Numbered from the stretch's first letter, positions 45,621 to 54,925 are shown. The stretch is 64,000 nucleotides of DNA from Tepidibacter aestuarii (GCF_934924865.1 NZ_OW235315.1:2356001-2420000); one strand, 5' to 3'. Translations and numbers: made by a program. The notes: generated from the sequence alone by a model not told the origin.

Positions 45621-48263
45621 CTACTTTGTTTCATACCATGATTTCCCTGTATTAAGGTCTACATTAAGTCTAACCTTCATATTCACAGCATTTTCCATTT
45701 CATTTTTCAAAATCTTCTCAACTTTATCTATTTCCTCTTCATATGCCTCTATTATAAGTTCATCGTGAACTTGTAAAATAAGCTTTGACTTTAAATTTTC
45801 TTCTTTAAGCTTTTTATATACATTCACCATGGCAATCTTTATAACATCAGCAGCACTTCCTTGTATAGGTGTATTCATAGCTAATCTTTTTCCTAAGTTT
45901 CTAACTATAAAATTCTTAGAATTTATCTCTGGAATATATCTTCTTCTGTTAAGAATAGTACTTACATATCCATCAACTTTAGCCTTTTCTACTATATCAT
46001 CCATATATTTTTTTATATTAGGATATTTATCAAAATAATTATCTATATACTCTTTAGCTTTTTTAGCAGGTATATTTAAATTTTTAGATAATCCAAAATC
46101 ACTAATTCCATATACTATACCGAAGTTAACAGCCTTTGCAGCACTTCTCATTTCACTATCAACATCTTTTATATCAACACCAAATACCTTTGCCGCAGTG
46201 CTTGTATGAATATCTTCTCCACTTTCAAATGCATGTATCAAGTTCTCATCATCACTTATGTGCGCAAGAACTCTAAGCTCTATTTGAGAGTAATCTGCAT
46301 CAACAAGACTATACCCTTCAGTTGGTATGAATACCTTTCTTAAATTTCTTCCCATTTCAAGTCTTACAGGAATATTTTGAAGATTAGGCTCAGTAGATGA
46401 TATTCTTCCTGTAGTAGTTATAGTTTGATTAAAAGATGAATGAATCCTCTTACTCTTTTGATTTATTATATTTAAAAGACCATCTACATAAGTAGATTGT
46501 AACTTAACAATCTGTCTATATTCAGATATCTTATCTATTATTTCATGTTCAGATCTTAATTTTTCCAGGACCTCAGCGTTAGTTGAATATCCAGTTTTAG
46601 TCTTTTTGATTATAGGAAGTTCTAATTTTTCAAATAGTATAACCCCTAACTGCTTAGGTGAATTTATATTAAATTCTTCTCCGGCCATATCGTATATAGT
46701 TTTCTCTAAGTTTTGAATAATACCCCCGTATTCTTCCTTAAGCTGTTCTAATTTTTCAATATCAACCTTGAATCCTTCATGCTCCATATATCCTAAAACT
46801 TCAACAAGTGGCATTTCTATATCATAAAAAAGTTCATGCATTTCATACTCATCTATAGTTTTCTCCATTTCATTTTTTATCCCTACAACAACCTCAATTA
46901 AACTATTAAAGTATCCAATTAAAACTTCTTCTTCTAATTCTTCAAATTTCTTTGCTTTCTTACCCTTGCCTAAGAGCTCTTCTTCACTTTTTACCTTCTT
47001 ACCCATATACTTTGCTGCCAAGTTGTCATGTAAGTAATTAGAACTTGTAGCATCTATTAAGTATTCTCCTATTACAATATCAAAATTCATATTTTTAATA
47101 TCTATATCGTAACTTCTTAAAGCTATATACTCTTCTTTCAATTTATAACCGTATTTTTGTATATCTTCTGATTCTAATACACCTTTTAATCTTAATATGA
47201 ATTTTTCCTCGTTTATATAATATATTTTACTTCCATCAAAACTTATGAACATATATATAATGTTTTTATCTAGTATATTTCCTTGTTTTGTAACCGATTT
47301 CAAAAACATGTGTTTTTTATCATTTATTTCATCTATAATAGTATCTATATTTTCGTCACTTACTAATATAGACTCTATATTGGTATCATCCTGAACCTCT
47401 TTGTCCATACTTATTTTTTTAATTAAACTGTTAAATCCGTATAAGTTAAAAAGCTTTATTATCTTTTGTTCATCATAATTTTCAAGCTTTAATTCATCCA
47501 CATTCATATCAATAGGCATATCTCTTACTATTGTAGCAAGGCGTTTACTCATAAGGGCTGTGTCTATATTTTCCTCCATTTTCTTTTTTACGCTTCCCTT
47601 TAGCTTGTCTGTATTTTGAACTAAATTTTCAATAGTTTCAAACTCTTTTAAAAGCTTAATACCAGTTTTTTCTCCTATTCCAGGTACTCCTGGTATATTA
47701 TCAGACTTATCTCCCATAAGTCCTTTAAGGTCTATAAACTGATTTGGAGTTAGCTCATATCTTTTTAGAACTTCATCATAGTCATAGATTTCAAGTTCTG
47801 TTATCCCTTTTTTAGTTATAAGTATCTTAGTCTTATTAGATGCAAGTTGTATAGCATCCTTATCTCCAGTAACTACAATCACCTCAAAACCATCTTCTTC
47901 AGCAATTTTAGATACTGTTCCAATTATATCATCAGCTTCAAAGCCTTCCATTTCAAGCCTATGTATCTTAAATGCATCTAAAAGTTCTTTTAACGGCTCA
48001 ACCTGAACTCTTAATTCATCAGGCATCTTTTTTCTTCCAGCCTTATAATTTTCATACTGCTTATGTCTAAACGTAGGTGCTTTAAGGTCAAATGCAACAC
48101 TCATATGAGTTGGTTCATATTCGTCTATTATCTTAAACAACATAGTAGTAAATCCATATATTGCATTAGTATGTAATCCTTCTTTATTCATAAGATCTGG
48201 TAGAGCATAAAATGCTCTATTCATCAAAGAGTTTCCATCTATTATAACAAGTCTTTTATTCAA
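45621..48263 (-). CDS. polA: DNA polymerase I
   Basis: Repair and Okazaki-fragment polymerase of 880 residues. The N-terminal 5'-3' exonuclease has LVIIDGNSLMNRAFYALP, FEVIVVTGDKDAIQLAS and LKGLMGDKSDNIPGVPGIGEKTG. The middle 3'-5' exonuclease-like domain lacks the clear acidic DxE site, as in Bacillus. The polymerase domain has VDADYSQIELRVLAHISDD, RSAAKAVNFGIVYGIS and QVHDELIIEAYEEE. The open frame starts with GTG at 48272, but GGAG lies too close to it; the TTG at 48263 (NKRLVIIDG) fits better. Confidence 0.95.
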   Translation of the reverse strand: MNKRLVIIDGNSLMNRAFYALPDLMNKEGLHTNAIYGFTTMLFKIIDEYEPTHMSVAFDLKAPTFRHKQYENYKAGRKKMPDELRVQVEPLKELLDAFKIHRLEMEGFEADDIIGTVSKIAEEDGFEVIVVTGDKDAIQLASNKTKILITKKGITELEIYDYDEVLKRYELTPNQFIDLKGLMGDKSDNIPGVPGIGEKTGIKLLKEFETIENLVQNTDKLKGSVKKKMEENIDTALMSKRLATIVRDMPIDMNVDELKLENYDEQKIIKLFNLYGFNSLIKKISMDKEVQDDTNIESILVSDENIDTIIDEINDKKHMFLKSVTKQGNILDKNIIYMFISFDGSKIYYINEEKFILRLKGVLESEDIQKYGYKLKEEYIALRSYDIDIKNMNFDIVIGEYLIDATSSNYLHDNLAAKYMGKKVKSEEELLGKGKKAKKFEELEEEVLIGYFNSLIEVVVGIKNEMEKTIDEYEMHELFYDIEMPLVEVLGYMEHEGFKVDIEKLEQLKEEYGGIIQNLEKTIYDMAGEEFNINSPKQLGVILFEKLELPIIKKTKTGYSTNAEVLEKLRSEHEIIDKISEYRQIVKLQSTYVDGLLNIINQKSKRIHSSFNQTITTTGRISSTEPNLQNIPVRLEMGRNLRKVFIPTEGYSLVDADYSQIELRVLAHISDDENLIHAFESGEDIHTSTAAKVFGVDIKDVDSEMRSAAKAVNFGIVYGISDFGLSKNLNIPAKKAKEYIDNYFDKYPNIKKYMDDIVEKAKVDGYVSTILNRRRYIPEINSKNFIVRNLGKRLAMNTPIQGSAADVIKIAMVNVYKKLKEENLKSKLILQVHDELIIEAYEEEIDKVEKILKNEMENAVNMKVRLNVDLNTGKSWYETK

Positions 48264-48383
48264 ATTTATCACACTCCATATTCAAAATAACATAAATAAT
48301 TCAGACGAAGTTAAACTCCACCTGAATTAAGTTTCACCTTATTATATCATTATTATATATTTTAATCACAAGGAAATTATATA

Positions 48384-48416
48384 AATTTTAACTTGTAGAT
48401 AACGTTGATTTAAAAA
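48384..48416 (+). repeat. Fragment of the dispersed repeat 5' flank
   Basis: ACTTGTAGATAACGTTGATT resembles the flank of copy 3 (TTTGTAGATAACTTTAATTA). The hairpin core is absent. Confidence 0.35.
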
Positions 48417-48468
48417 ATATATTGAATTTTTTTTTAATATATGTTAATATTTGTTTGTAAGATTTTTT

Positions 48469-48545
48469 GCCCGAGTGATGGAATTGGCATACGTACGCGA
48501 CTCAAAATCGTGGTTTTGCGAGTTCGAATCTCGCCTCGGGCACCA
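48469..48545 (+). tRNA. tRNA-Leu(CAA) with a short variable arm
   Basis: 77 bases, CCA encoded. Acceptor GCCCGAG pairs with CTCGGGC, A73, D loop with GG, anticodon stem CGCGA/TCGTG with loop CTCAAAA (anticodon CAA), and T arm GCGAG-TTCGAAT-CTCGC. The variable region is only about GTTTT. Bacterial leucine tRNAs normally have a long variable arm, as in the GAG tRNA in this window, so the identity rests on the anticodon, A73 and the acceptor stem. Confidence 0.85.
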
Positions 48546-48548
48546 GTT

Positions 48549-48579
48549 AAAAAAGATAGGTATATACCTATCTTTTTTT
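48549..48579. terminator. Terminator between tRNA-Leu(CAA) and msrA
   Basis: GATAGGTATATACCTATC is a perfect palindrome flanked by A and T runs. It can stop both the tRNA and the convergent msrA. Confidence 0.9.
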
Positions 48580-48586
48580 ATTTTTA

Positions 48587-49204
48587 TTATTTACCATATC
48601 CATCTACTATCGAAATAAGTCTCTTCTTTGATTTATCTGATAATAGGTCTGTTTTTAAGTCATTTCTTAACATATCAATATCACCATATCCTTTTATATA
48701 TCCATTTAATCTGGCTGCAAATTTAGAATCTACGAATGCATTAAAGCTTTCAAACGACTTTTTGATTTCATCAGCTATCGCTCTTACACTTTGAAGATAG
48801 TATTTTTGATGATAGTTCTCGGCAATATAAAACTTATTCATAGCCTCTATATCAGTGTATACATAACTATTTTCATTTTTTTCTTTTTCGTCTTTACTCT
48901 TCAAAGCCTTTATCCTTTGCTCTTCATCATGATATAGTATCAATGATCTATACTGTACTTTTAAAGATTTCACCTTGCATATGTTATTTTTCCAAAATAT
49001 ATCCAAAAGTTCATCATAAGTTATAATCTCGTCATCATAATCTATTTGAGTAACCTCAGTATGATCCATCATATTATTATAAGTTGGATTTTCACTTTTT
49101 CCTCCACTATATCCAACCCTAGTTCTTATAACTCCATTAACTAACCCAAACTGGGCATCAGGTCCCCAGAATCACCCCATACCAAAAGTAGCTTTTTTTA
49201 TCAT
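48587..49204 (-). CDS. msrA: Selenocysteine-containing peptide methionine sulfoxide reductase MsrA
   Basis: Reduces methionine-S-sulfoxide in proteins. Read through one in-frame UGA (49174-49172, codon 11), the 205-codon gene encodes MIKKATFGMG-U-FWGPDAQFG. This is exactly the MsrA active-site motif GCFWG with the UGA at the catalytic cysteine. GYSGGKSENPTYNNMM, DHTEVTQIDYDD, VQYRSLILYHDEEQR and YIAENYHQKYYLQ are all MsrA-like. A five-pair hairpin (49169-49151, CUGGG/CCCAG) lies right after the UGA, where a bacterial SECIS should be. A helical C-terminal extension follows, as I recall from the selenoprotein MsrA of Alkaliphilus oremlandii. The ATG at 49204 has AAGGAG. Confidence 0.9.
49151..49169 (-). 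promoter_or_regulatory. Putative SECIS hairpin for msrA UGA
   Basis: CUGGG pairs with CCCAG around loop GACCUGAUG, starting 3 bases after the UGA, the right position for a bacterial SECIS read by SelB. The stem is short and the loop lacks a proven SelB motif, so the structure is tentative. Confidence 0.5.
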
Positions 49205-49242
49205 ATTACCAACTCCTTTGATATGATTATACCCATTTAGGT

Positions 49243-50382
49243 TTACTTTACCCCTGGAAGAATAGCTCTAAATAAATTTCTTTTAGTTATATTTATAAAT
49301 TTAACGCTACCTTTTCTTTCAAAAGAATTTTTTATCCTATTAAAACCCATTCCACTCCCCAAAAATCTCATCTTATCATCTAATATTAATAACCTTTGAT
49401 ATATCCAATCATTTCTTCTCGATGGATTTTTTTCTTTTACTACAGTGCTTATATTATCTCCTCTGATAAGTACACCTGGATTATTTACTTCAACTTTGTC
49501 TTTTCCTAAATATATAACTATCTCCCTTGTTAAATCATAATAATCTCTATGAACTAAGCTATTTCTAATACATTCATAAAGCCCTTCTATAGAATAGTTA
49601 TAATTTTTTAAGATATTTTTAAGATAATGTTCAACCTCATCCAACATATACATTATATTTCCATGAAATATTTTTGTGTTACTTTCTTCATCTAAATTTT
49701 CTATAATTCTTATAGATGAACTTGTTATATATTTTTGAGGATGATTTCCAAATACCAATAACCCTCCTAACGTAGGTACATAATTACCATCTTCTATCTT
49801 TATGCATATACCCAAATTTTCTAGCAGTTCTATAGATATATCTTCATTAATATTTATCTTTTTACAGTATATACGAACTATTTTTTCATCTATTTCACTT
49901 ATATTACTTGCAGTAACAGGCATCATTTCAGTGTTTATAATACCACTTTCTTCAAACATACTTGCAATCTCATGTCTTCTCGCTATATCAGTAGTAGATC
50001 CCCTTCTTATATAAAAGCTTCCATTCTGCCTTAATTGATGAGGTTTTTGACTACTCTTAAATATTGTAAGTATTCCTAATAATTTTCCCTCATACTCTTC
50101 ATATTCCATTTTTATACTAACTGGAGGATCTATTCTATTTGATAGTATCTGCTGTATTTTTTCCTCTGCATAAGAATCCCTTTGAACACCTACTATCTTT
50201 TTAGTCTTATCCTCAATTCCAAATATTATATGCCCTCTTCCTCCATATGTATTAGCAATCGCTAGTATATCTTTAGCCAATTCCTTTTTTTCTGCTTGAG
50301 TATTCAAGTTTATCTTCAATTTATAATCAAGCTTTGCACCCTCAGGCTTTTTTAAAAGGTTAGATATCTTATTTTTATCCAT
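49243..50382 (-). CDS. AlbA/Schlafen-domain putative transcriptional regulator with HATPase-like C terminus
   Basis: A 379-residue protein. The N terminus (EGAKLDYKLKINLNTQAEKKEL, then DILAIANTYGGRGHIIFGIED) is the Schlafen AlbA_2 domain, with GSFYIRRGSTTDIARRHE near residue 130. The C-terminal part (about 235-379; SLVHRDYYDLTREIVIYL, NNPGVLIRGDNIST, GSGMGFNRI) resembles the HATPase_c_4 domain. Such proteins are annotated as regulators or helicase-like, with function not settled. It is divergent from a LysR gene with palindromes between them. GAGGTGATTAG precedes the ATG. Confidence 0.8.
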   Translation of the reverse strand: MDKNKISNLLKKPEGAKLDYKLKINLNTQAEKKELAKDILAIANTYGGRGHIIFGIEDKTKKIVGVQRDSYAEEKIQQILSNRIDPPVSIKMEYEEYEGKLLGILTIFKSSQKPHQLRQNGSFYIRRGSTTDIARRHEIASMFEESGIINTEMMPVTASNISEIDEKIVRIYCKKININEDISIELLENLGICIKIEDGNYVPTLGGLLVFGNHPQKYITSSSIRIIENLDEESNTKIFHGNIMYMLDEVEHYLKNILKNYNYSIEGLYECIRNSLVHRDYYDLTREIVIYLGKDKVEVNNPGVLIRGDNISTVVKEKNPSRRNDWIYQRLLILDDKMRFLGSGMGFNRIKNSFERKGSVKFINITKRNLFRAILPGVK

Positions 50383-50400
50383 CTAATCACCTCTCATATT

Positions 50401-50420
50401 CCAAAAATTCACTTTATGCT
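50401..50420 (-). repeat. Fragment of the dispersed repeat 3' end
   Basis: AAAAATTCACTTTATGCTA on the plus strand matches the end of copy 5 (AAAATTCGCTTTATGCTA) with one change. Confidence 0.45.
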
Positions 50421-50462
50421 AATCTATAGATTATATTAATCTTTTAAGGCTTGAAAATGTAT

Positions 50463-50499
50463 ATGTTATATAACATTAAATTATAACTATATGTTATAA
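50463..50499. promoter_or_regulatory. Two palindromes in the lysR intergenic region
   Basis: ATGTTATATAACAT (50463-50476) and TTATAAC-TATAT-GTTATAA (50481-50499) are exact inverted repeats. The second has the spaced T...A look of a LysR-type box. They lie 35-70 bases ahead of lysR, so autoregulation and control of the divergent gene are plausible. Confidence 0.5.
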
Positions 50500-50533
50500 T
50501 TTAGTTATAATTCAACACAAGGGAGAAGATAAT

Positions 50534-51430
50534 ATGGATTTTAAACAACTCGAAACATTTATAGAAATAGCAAAACACAAAAGCTTCTCAAAAGCTGCAA
50601 AAGAACTGTTTTTAACACAACCCACTATAACTACCCATATTCAAAATCTCGAAAAAGAACTAGGTACAATCTTAATAAATAGAAATAACAAGAATATATC
50701 TTTAACTGAACCTGGAGAAATTCTTTATTCTCATGCTCTTGAAATACTAAATTCGAGAAAAAAAGCATTGTTCAATTTGAAGGAGTATGAGGGAAAAATA
50801 GAAGGTATTATAGATATAACCTCAAGTTCTATTCCTGAAACATATATATTGCCAGACATTTTAAAATCATTTATAAATGATTTTCCAGATGTAAAATTCA
50901 CTATAACTCATCATGATTCACACGATGCAATAGATGAAATATTAAACGAAAAAGTAAACTTTGGATTTGTAGGTTCAAAAATTCCAAACTCACAAATACA
51001 GTATATAGACTTAATAAAGGATGAGCTGGTTTTAATAGCCCCTTATGATTATAATATTACATCTGCTGATTCATATGTGAGTATTTCTTCACTTAAAAAA
51101 GAAAATTTTATAATGAGAAAAGAAGGTTCGGGAACTAGAAGAGTTATAATAAATGAACTTAAAAAAAATAATCTTCCACTAGACTATTTTAATGTAATAG
51201 CTCATGTAGAAAGTAACGAGGCAACTAAAGAAATGGTTAAAAAAGGAATGGGACTTTCTATTGTATCTAATAAGTCTATAATAGATGATGTTAGCTCTAA
51301 ATCATTAAAAATTTATAAAATAAAAGAATTAGATCTTCAAAGAAAATTCTACTTTATATATTCTAAAAAAAGAATAAACACACCTTTAGAAGAAAAATTC
51401 ATAGATCATATAAAGAATTTTTTTGAATAA
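50534..51430 (+). CDS. LysR-family transcriptional regulator
   Basis: A 298-residue regulator with an N-terminal winged helix-turn-helix (FIEIAKHKSFSKAAKELFLT, QPTITTHIQNLEKELG) and a periplasmic-binding-like effector domain (IIDITSSSIPETYILPDIL, HHDSHDAIDEILN). The SSSIPETYILP and DS motifs recall the LysR subgroup linked to selenium metabolism, which would suit the selenoprotein msrA nearby, but this is only a resemblance. CAAGGGAGAAG precedes the start. Confidence 0.9.
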   Translation: MDFKQLETFIEIAKHKSFSKAAKELFLTQPTITTHIQNLEKELGTILINRNNKNISLTEPGEILYSHALEILNSRKKALFNLKEYEGKIEGIIDITSSSIPETYILPDILKSFINDFPDVKFTITHHDSHDAIDEILNEKVNFGFVGSKIPNSQIQYIDLIKDELVLIAPYDYNITSADSYVSISSLKKENFIMRKEGSGTRRVIINELKKNNLPLDYFNVIAHVESNEATKEMVKKGMGLSIVSNKSIIDDVSSKSLKIYKIKELDLQRKFYFIYSKKRINTPLEEKFIDHIKNFFE

Positions 51431-51433
51431 TGA

Positions 51434-51465
51434 AAATGGCACTCATTTAAATGAGTGCCATTTTA
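51434..51465. terminator. Terminator between lysR and apeA
   Basis: AAAATGGCACTCAT pairs with ATGAGTGCCATTTT around four bases. The convergent genes share it. Confidence 0.85.
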
Positions 51466-51473
51466 TTTAAAAA

Positions 51474-52856
51474 CTACTTTAAAAATCCTCTATAAGCCTT
51501 GAAAGTTTCATAGCAATCTACTTTACTTGCAAGTTCCATAGGTGCATGCATACTTAAAAGAGCAACTCCACAGTCTACAACCTCTGCTCCATAATTTGCT
51601 AATATGTAGGCTATAGTTCCGCCTCCACCTTGGTCTACCTTTCCAAGTTCTCCTACTTGCCATGTAACATCATTTCCATCAAAAGTCTTTCTTATTTCAG
51701 ATAAGAATTCTGCATTTGCATCATTACAACCAGATTTTCCTCTAGCTCCTGTGTACTTAGCTACAACTACCCCATGGCCTATAAATGCTGCATTTCTCTT
51801 ATCAACAACATCAGGGAAATTTGGATCAAAACCACAAGTAACATCTGCAGATAACACCTTTGAATTAGATAATGCTCTTCTTAATTTTAAATCATTATAA
51901 TCGCCTTGAGCATTTATAATTTCTCCAACTACATTTTCAAAGAATCTAGATTGCATTCCTGTATTACCCATAGAACCAACTTCTTCTTTATCTACAAATA
52001 ATCCAACAGCTGTATACTCAGGATTTTCAACTTCAAAAATACCTTTAAGTCCTGCAAATGTACAAACTCTATCATCGTGTCCATAAGCTGCAATCATAGA
52101 TCTATCAAGACCTACATCTCTTGCCTTTCCAGCAGGAACTATTTCAATTTCAGCAGTTAAGAAATCTTCTTCTGTCATATTGTATTTTTCATTTAATAAT
52201 TTTAATACACTCTTCTTAACAGAATCCTTTTCTTCATCCTTTAAAGGTATATGTCCTATTAAGACATTAAGCCCTTCACCTGTAATACCTTCAGAAAGTT
52301 TTTTACCCATTTGGTCCTTAGCTAAATGTATTAAAAGATCACTTATGTATACTACAGGATCATTTGCATCGTCACCAATGTTAACATCAACCTTATTTCC
52401 ATCCTTAGTATAAACAACACCATGCATACTTAAAGGAATAGATGTCCATTGATACTTTTTAATTCCCCCATAGTAATGAGTCTTTAAAAGAGCTAAATTA
52501 CCATCTTCATACAGTGGAAATGGTTTTAAATCTAATCTTGGTGAATCTATATGAGATCCAACTATTTTCATACCATTTTCTATTTCCTTTTGTCCTATTA
52601 CAAATAACGCTACACCTTTACCCTTGTTATCTGCATATATCTTAGAGCCTGTTTTAACATTTTTGGCTTCTAAAGCTTCTTCTAACGAAATATATCCTTG
52701 CTCTTTTGCCATCTTAATTATCTCATCTACACATCTTCTTTCAGTCTTTCCATTATCTAAAAAGTCCATATATTCTTTAGAATAAGACATTACGGCATCC
52801 ATATCCCCATCTTTTAAATTTTTCCATGCATTTTTAAATTCATGAGTTAATTTCAT
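51474..52856 (-). CDS. apeA: M18 family aminopeptidase
   Basis: Zinc aminopeptidase of the aspartyl aminopeptidase type, 460 residues. GSHIDSPRLDLKPFP has a metal-binding His and Asp, and AYGHDDRVCTFAGLKGIFE, DKEEVGSMGNTGMQSRF, and LLSMHAPMELASKVD are the other M18 blocks. It releases N-terminal residues from cytosolic peptides, in line with peptide use. The ATG at 52856 with AAGGTGGTAAAT is preferred to the longer frame from GTG. Confidence 0.93.
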   Translation of the reverse strand: MKLTHEFKNAWKNLKDGDMDAVMSYSKEYMDFLDNGKTERRCVDEIIKMAKEQGYISLEEALEAKNVKTGSKIYADNKGKGVALFVIGQKEIENGMKIVGSHIDSPRLDLKPFPLYEDGNLALLKTHYYGGIKKYQWTSIPLSMHGVVYTKDGNKVDVNIGDDANDPVVYISDLLIHLAKDQMGKKLSEGITGEGLNVLIGHIPLKDEEKDSVKKSVLKLLNEKYNMTEEDFLTAEIEIVPAGKARDVGLDRSMIAAYGHDDRVCTFAGLKGIFEVENPEYTAVGLFVDKEEVGSMGNTGMQSRFFENVVGEIINAQGDYNDLKLRRALSNSKVLSADVTCGFDPNFPDVVDKRNAAFIGHGVVVAKYTGARGKSGCNDANAEFLSEIRKTFDGNDVTWQVGELGKVDQGGGGTIAYILANYGAEVVDCGVALLSMHAPMELASKVDCYETFKAYRGFLK

Positions 52857-53000
52857 ATTTACCACCTTCCGTATAGCATTATTTTAACATATTATTTTTA
52901 TTATATCACATTTCAGAAGTTAATTTTTAAAAATGTCAATTTATCAAATTTTTGGTATTTTTATTCATTATTCTATGTATTTTTAGTATTTCCTATTAGT

Positions 53001-53031
53001 AGATAAAAAATCGTATCTATTGATACGATTT
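53001..53031 (-). terminator. Terminator after degU
   Basis: Arms AAAATCGTATC and GATACGATTTT around TATT-like loop, with U on the minus strand. It lies at the degU stop codon. Confidence 0.85.
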
Positions 53032-53687
53032 TATAATTTCTTTATATTGTTTTTATATGCATATATAGCTGCCTGAGTTCTATCTGATACATCAAGCTTT
53101 CTTAATATACTAGAAACATGATTTTTTACAGTTTTCTCACTTATGTAAAGTTTTTCTGAAATTTCTTTATTGCTAAGACCATCAGCGATAAGAGATAATA
53201 CTTCATATTCTCTCTTAGTTAAACTATCTAAGCCCTCTTTAGCTGCATTTCTATCTTTTCTTTTGTTTATTTCTCTTAATAATTCCCCTGCAAGATTTGG
53301 ATGAACATAACTTCCGCCATTATATACGTTTATTATTGCAGAAACCAAACTTGACGATTCTGAATCTTTAAGCATATATCCATTAGCTCCTAGATTCAAA
53401 GTTTCTATAAGATATTCTCTTTCATCATATATAGTCAACATTATTACCCTGCTAGATGAATCCATATCCTTTAATTTTCTTAAAGTTTCTATACCATTCA
53501 TATTAGGCATATTAATGTCTAATAAAACTACATCTATATCTTTTTTTCTATAGTATTCTATAGCTTCATATCCATCACAAGCCTTAGCTTCAATAGTTAT
53601 CTCATCCTCAAGCTCCAATATTTTTGCAAGACCTTCTCTCATAAGAGAATGATCATCCACTATCATAACTTTTATATTATCTCTCAT
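53031..53687 (-). CDS. degU: DegU-like response regulator
   Basis: NarL/FixJ-type regulator of about 218 residues. The receiver domain has MIVDDHSLMREGLAKILE, the phospho-acceptor DVVLLDINMPNMNGIE, and the switch residues VIMLTIYDE and K in GYMLKDSES. The C-terminal helix-turn-helix is LTKREYEVLSLIADGLSNKE then ISEKLYISEKTVKNHVSSIL. AAGGAGGTAA fits the second ATG, at 53687. The overlap with degS means they are translated together. The DegS/DegU pair controls exoenzyme and motility states in Bacillus; targets here are unknown. Confidence 0.9.
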   Translation of the reverse strand: MRDNIKVMIVDDHSLMREGLAKILELEDEITIEAKACDGYEAIEYYRKKDIDVVLLDINMPNMNGIETLRKLKDMDSSSRVIMLTIYDEREYLIETLNLGANGYMLKDSESSSLVSAIINVYNGGSYVHPNLAGELLREINKRKDRNAAKEGLDSLTKREYEVLSLIADGLSNKEISEKLYISEKTVKNHVSSILRKLDVSDRTQAAIYAYKNNIKKL

Positions 53688-54828
53688 CATTTACCTCCTT
53701 ATTAGGAAAAGCAAATATAACCTTAGTTCCTTCCCCTATTTTACTATCTATTTTTAATTGGCCATCTAGTAAAGATGCTCTTTCCCTCATAAAGCCTACT
53801 CCTAATGATCCTTCTAAACGATCACAATCCATATTAAATCCGATACCATCATCCTCAACAATACCGGCTACTCTTTTATTATTTATATCGAGTTTAATTT
53901 TAACATTAGATGCTTTAGAATGCTTACATACATTATTTAAAGATTCCTGTATAACTCTAAATGTAGTTATCCTAACCAAAGGATGCATTATTTTTGTATC
54001 GTTAAGTACAATCAAACCTATATTCACATCATTCTCATACTCTATATCTGATATAGCTCTTTCTATTGTAGGTATCAACCCTAAATCATCTAATGATGTT
54101 GGACTTAAATCATACATAATTCTTCTTAAATCTCTAAGTGTAGTCCTAAGAATTTTCTTTATATTTTTAAGTTCATCTCTAGATAATTCTATATCTTTAT
54201 CTAAAAGTCTATTCATTATTTCAGACTTTATTACTAAAGAAGCCATGCTCTGTGCTGGTCCATCGTGAATGTCTCTAACTATTCTTCTTCTTTCTTCCTC
54301 TTGTGATTTTATTATCTCCATTCCAATCTGGGCTTTACCCTCTAACGAGGTCATCTTCTGAGATACATTTTCTAAATCTCCCATCAGAAAATCAACAACA
54401 GATTTCATCTTAGACATATATAGTTCGCCTTTTTCTAGTATATCATTCATTTTCTTAAGTCTTATTTCAAGATCATTTCTACTTCTTATTATATTTTTTT
54501 CTTCTTCTCTTTTCAATGTAAGCTTTACCTGTATACATTTAGCATCTTCGTATGCCTGTCTTATTTGCTCTTCTGTTTGATTATGGAAATTCTTACTTAT
54601 AGATGCTAATCTTTGTTTACTCTTTTTTTCCTCTTTTTCTAAGTATTCAACCTCATCTATCAAAAACTTAACTCGTGCCCTGAAGTTTTCTAAGTCTATT
54701 CTCATTTTTTCACACTCATTATGTACACTTTCATACATAGACATAACTTCATCTTGGCTATTCTTTATGGTGTCTATCACCTTATTGAATATTTCATTAA
54801 AATTTACGACTACCTCTTCTCCATTCAC
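53677..54828 (-). CDS. degS: DegS-like cytoplasmic sensor histidine kinase
   Basis: A 383-residue soluble kinase. The N-terminal half is a long coiled-coil (MYESVHNECEKMRIDLENF on to LKREEEKNIIRSRNDL). The histidine-phosphotransfer box EEERRRIVRDIHDGPAQSMA is the HisKA_3 type, and the ATPase domain has QESLNNVCKHSKASNVKI and VEDDGIGFNMDC. This is the DegS layout without membrane segments. It starts at a GTG with AGAGGT upstream. It overlaps degU. Confidence 0.9.
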   Translation of the reverse strand: MNGEEVVVNFNEIFNKVIDTIKNSQDEVMSMYESVHNECEKMRIDLENFRARVKFLIDEVEYLEKEEKKSKQRLASISKNFHNQTEEQIRQAYEDAKCIQVKLTLKREEEKNIIRSRNDLEIRLKKMNDILEKGELYMSKMKSVVDFLMGDLENVSQKMTSLEGKAQIGMEIIKSQEEERRRIVRDIHDGPAQSMASLVIKSEIMNRLLDKDIELSRDELKNIKKILRTTLRDLRRIMYDLSPTSLDDLGLIPTIERAISDIEYENDVNIGLIVLNDTKIMHPLVRITTFRVIQESLNNVCKHSKASNVKIKLDINNKRVAGIVEDDGIGFNMDCDRLEGSLGVGFMRERASLLDGQLKIDSKIGEGTKVIFAFPNKEVNDER

Positions 54829-54925
54829 AATAAATTACCTCTTTTTTCATATTTCGACATTCCATTCCATTATACTATATTTTTAAAAAATATGACACCC
54901 GTTCTCATAATATTTACAAAAAATA

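Noticed and set aside
48441..48794. Open frame across tRNA-Leu(CAA) and the msrA end
   Set aside because: It crosses a tRNA and a terminator; not a protein gene.
48587..49204. Pseudogene reading of msrA because of the in-frame TGA
   Set aside because: The stop sits exactly at the catalytic cysteine codon, all other MsrA motifs are intact, and a hairpin follows; selenocysteine is the better reading.
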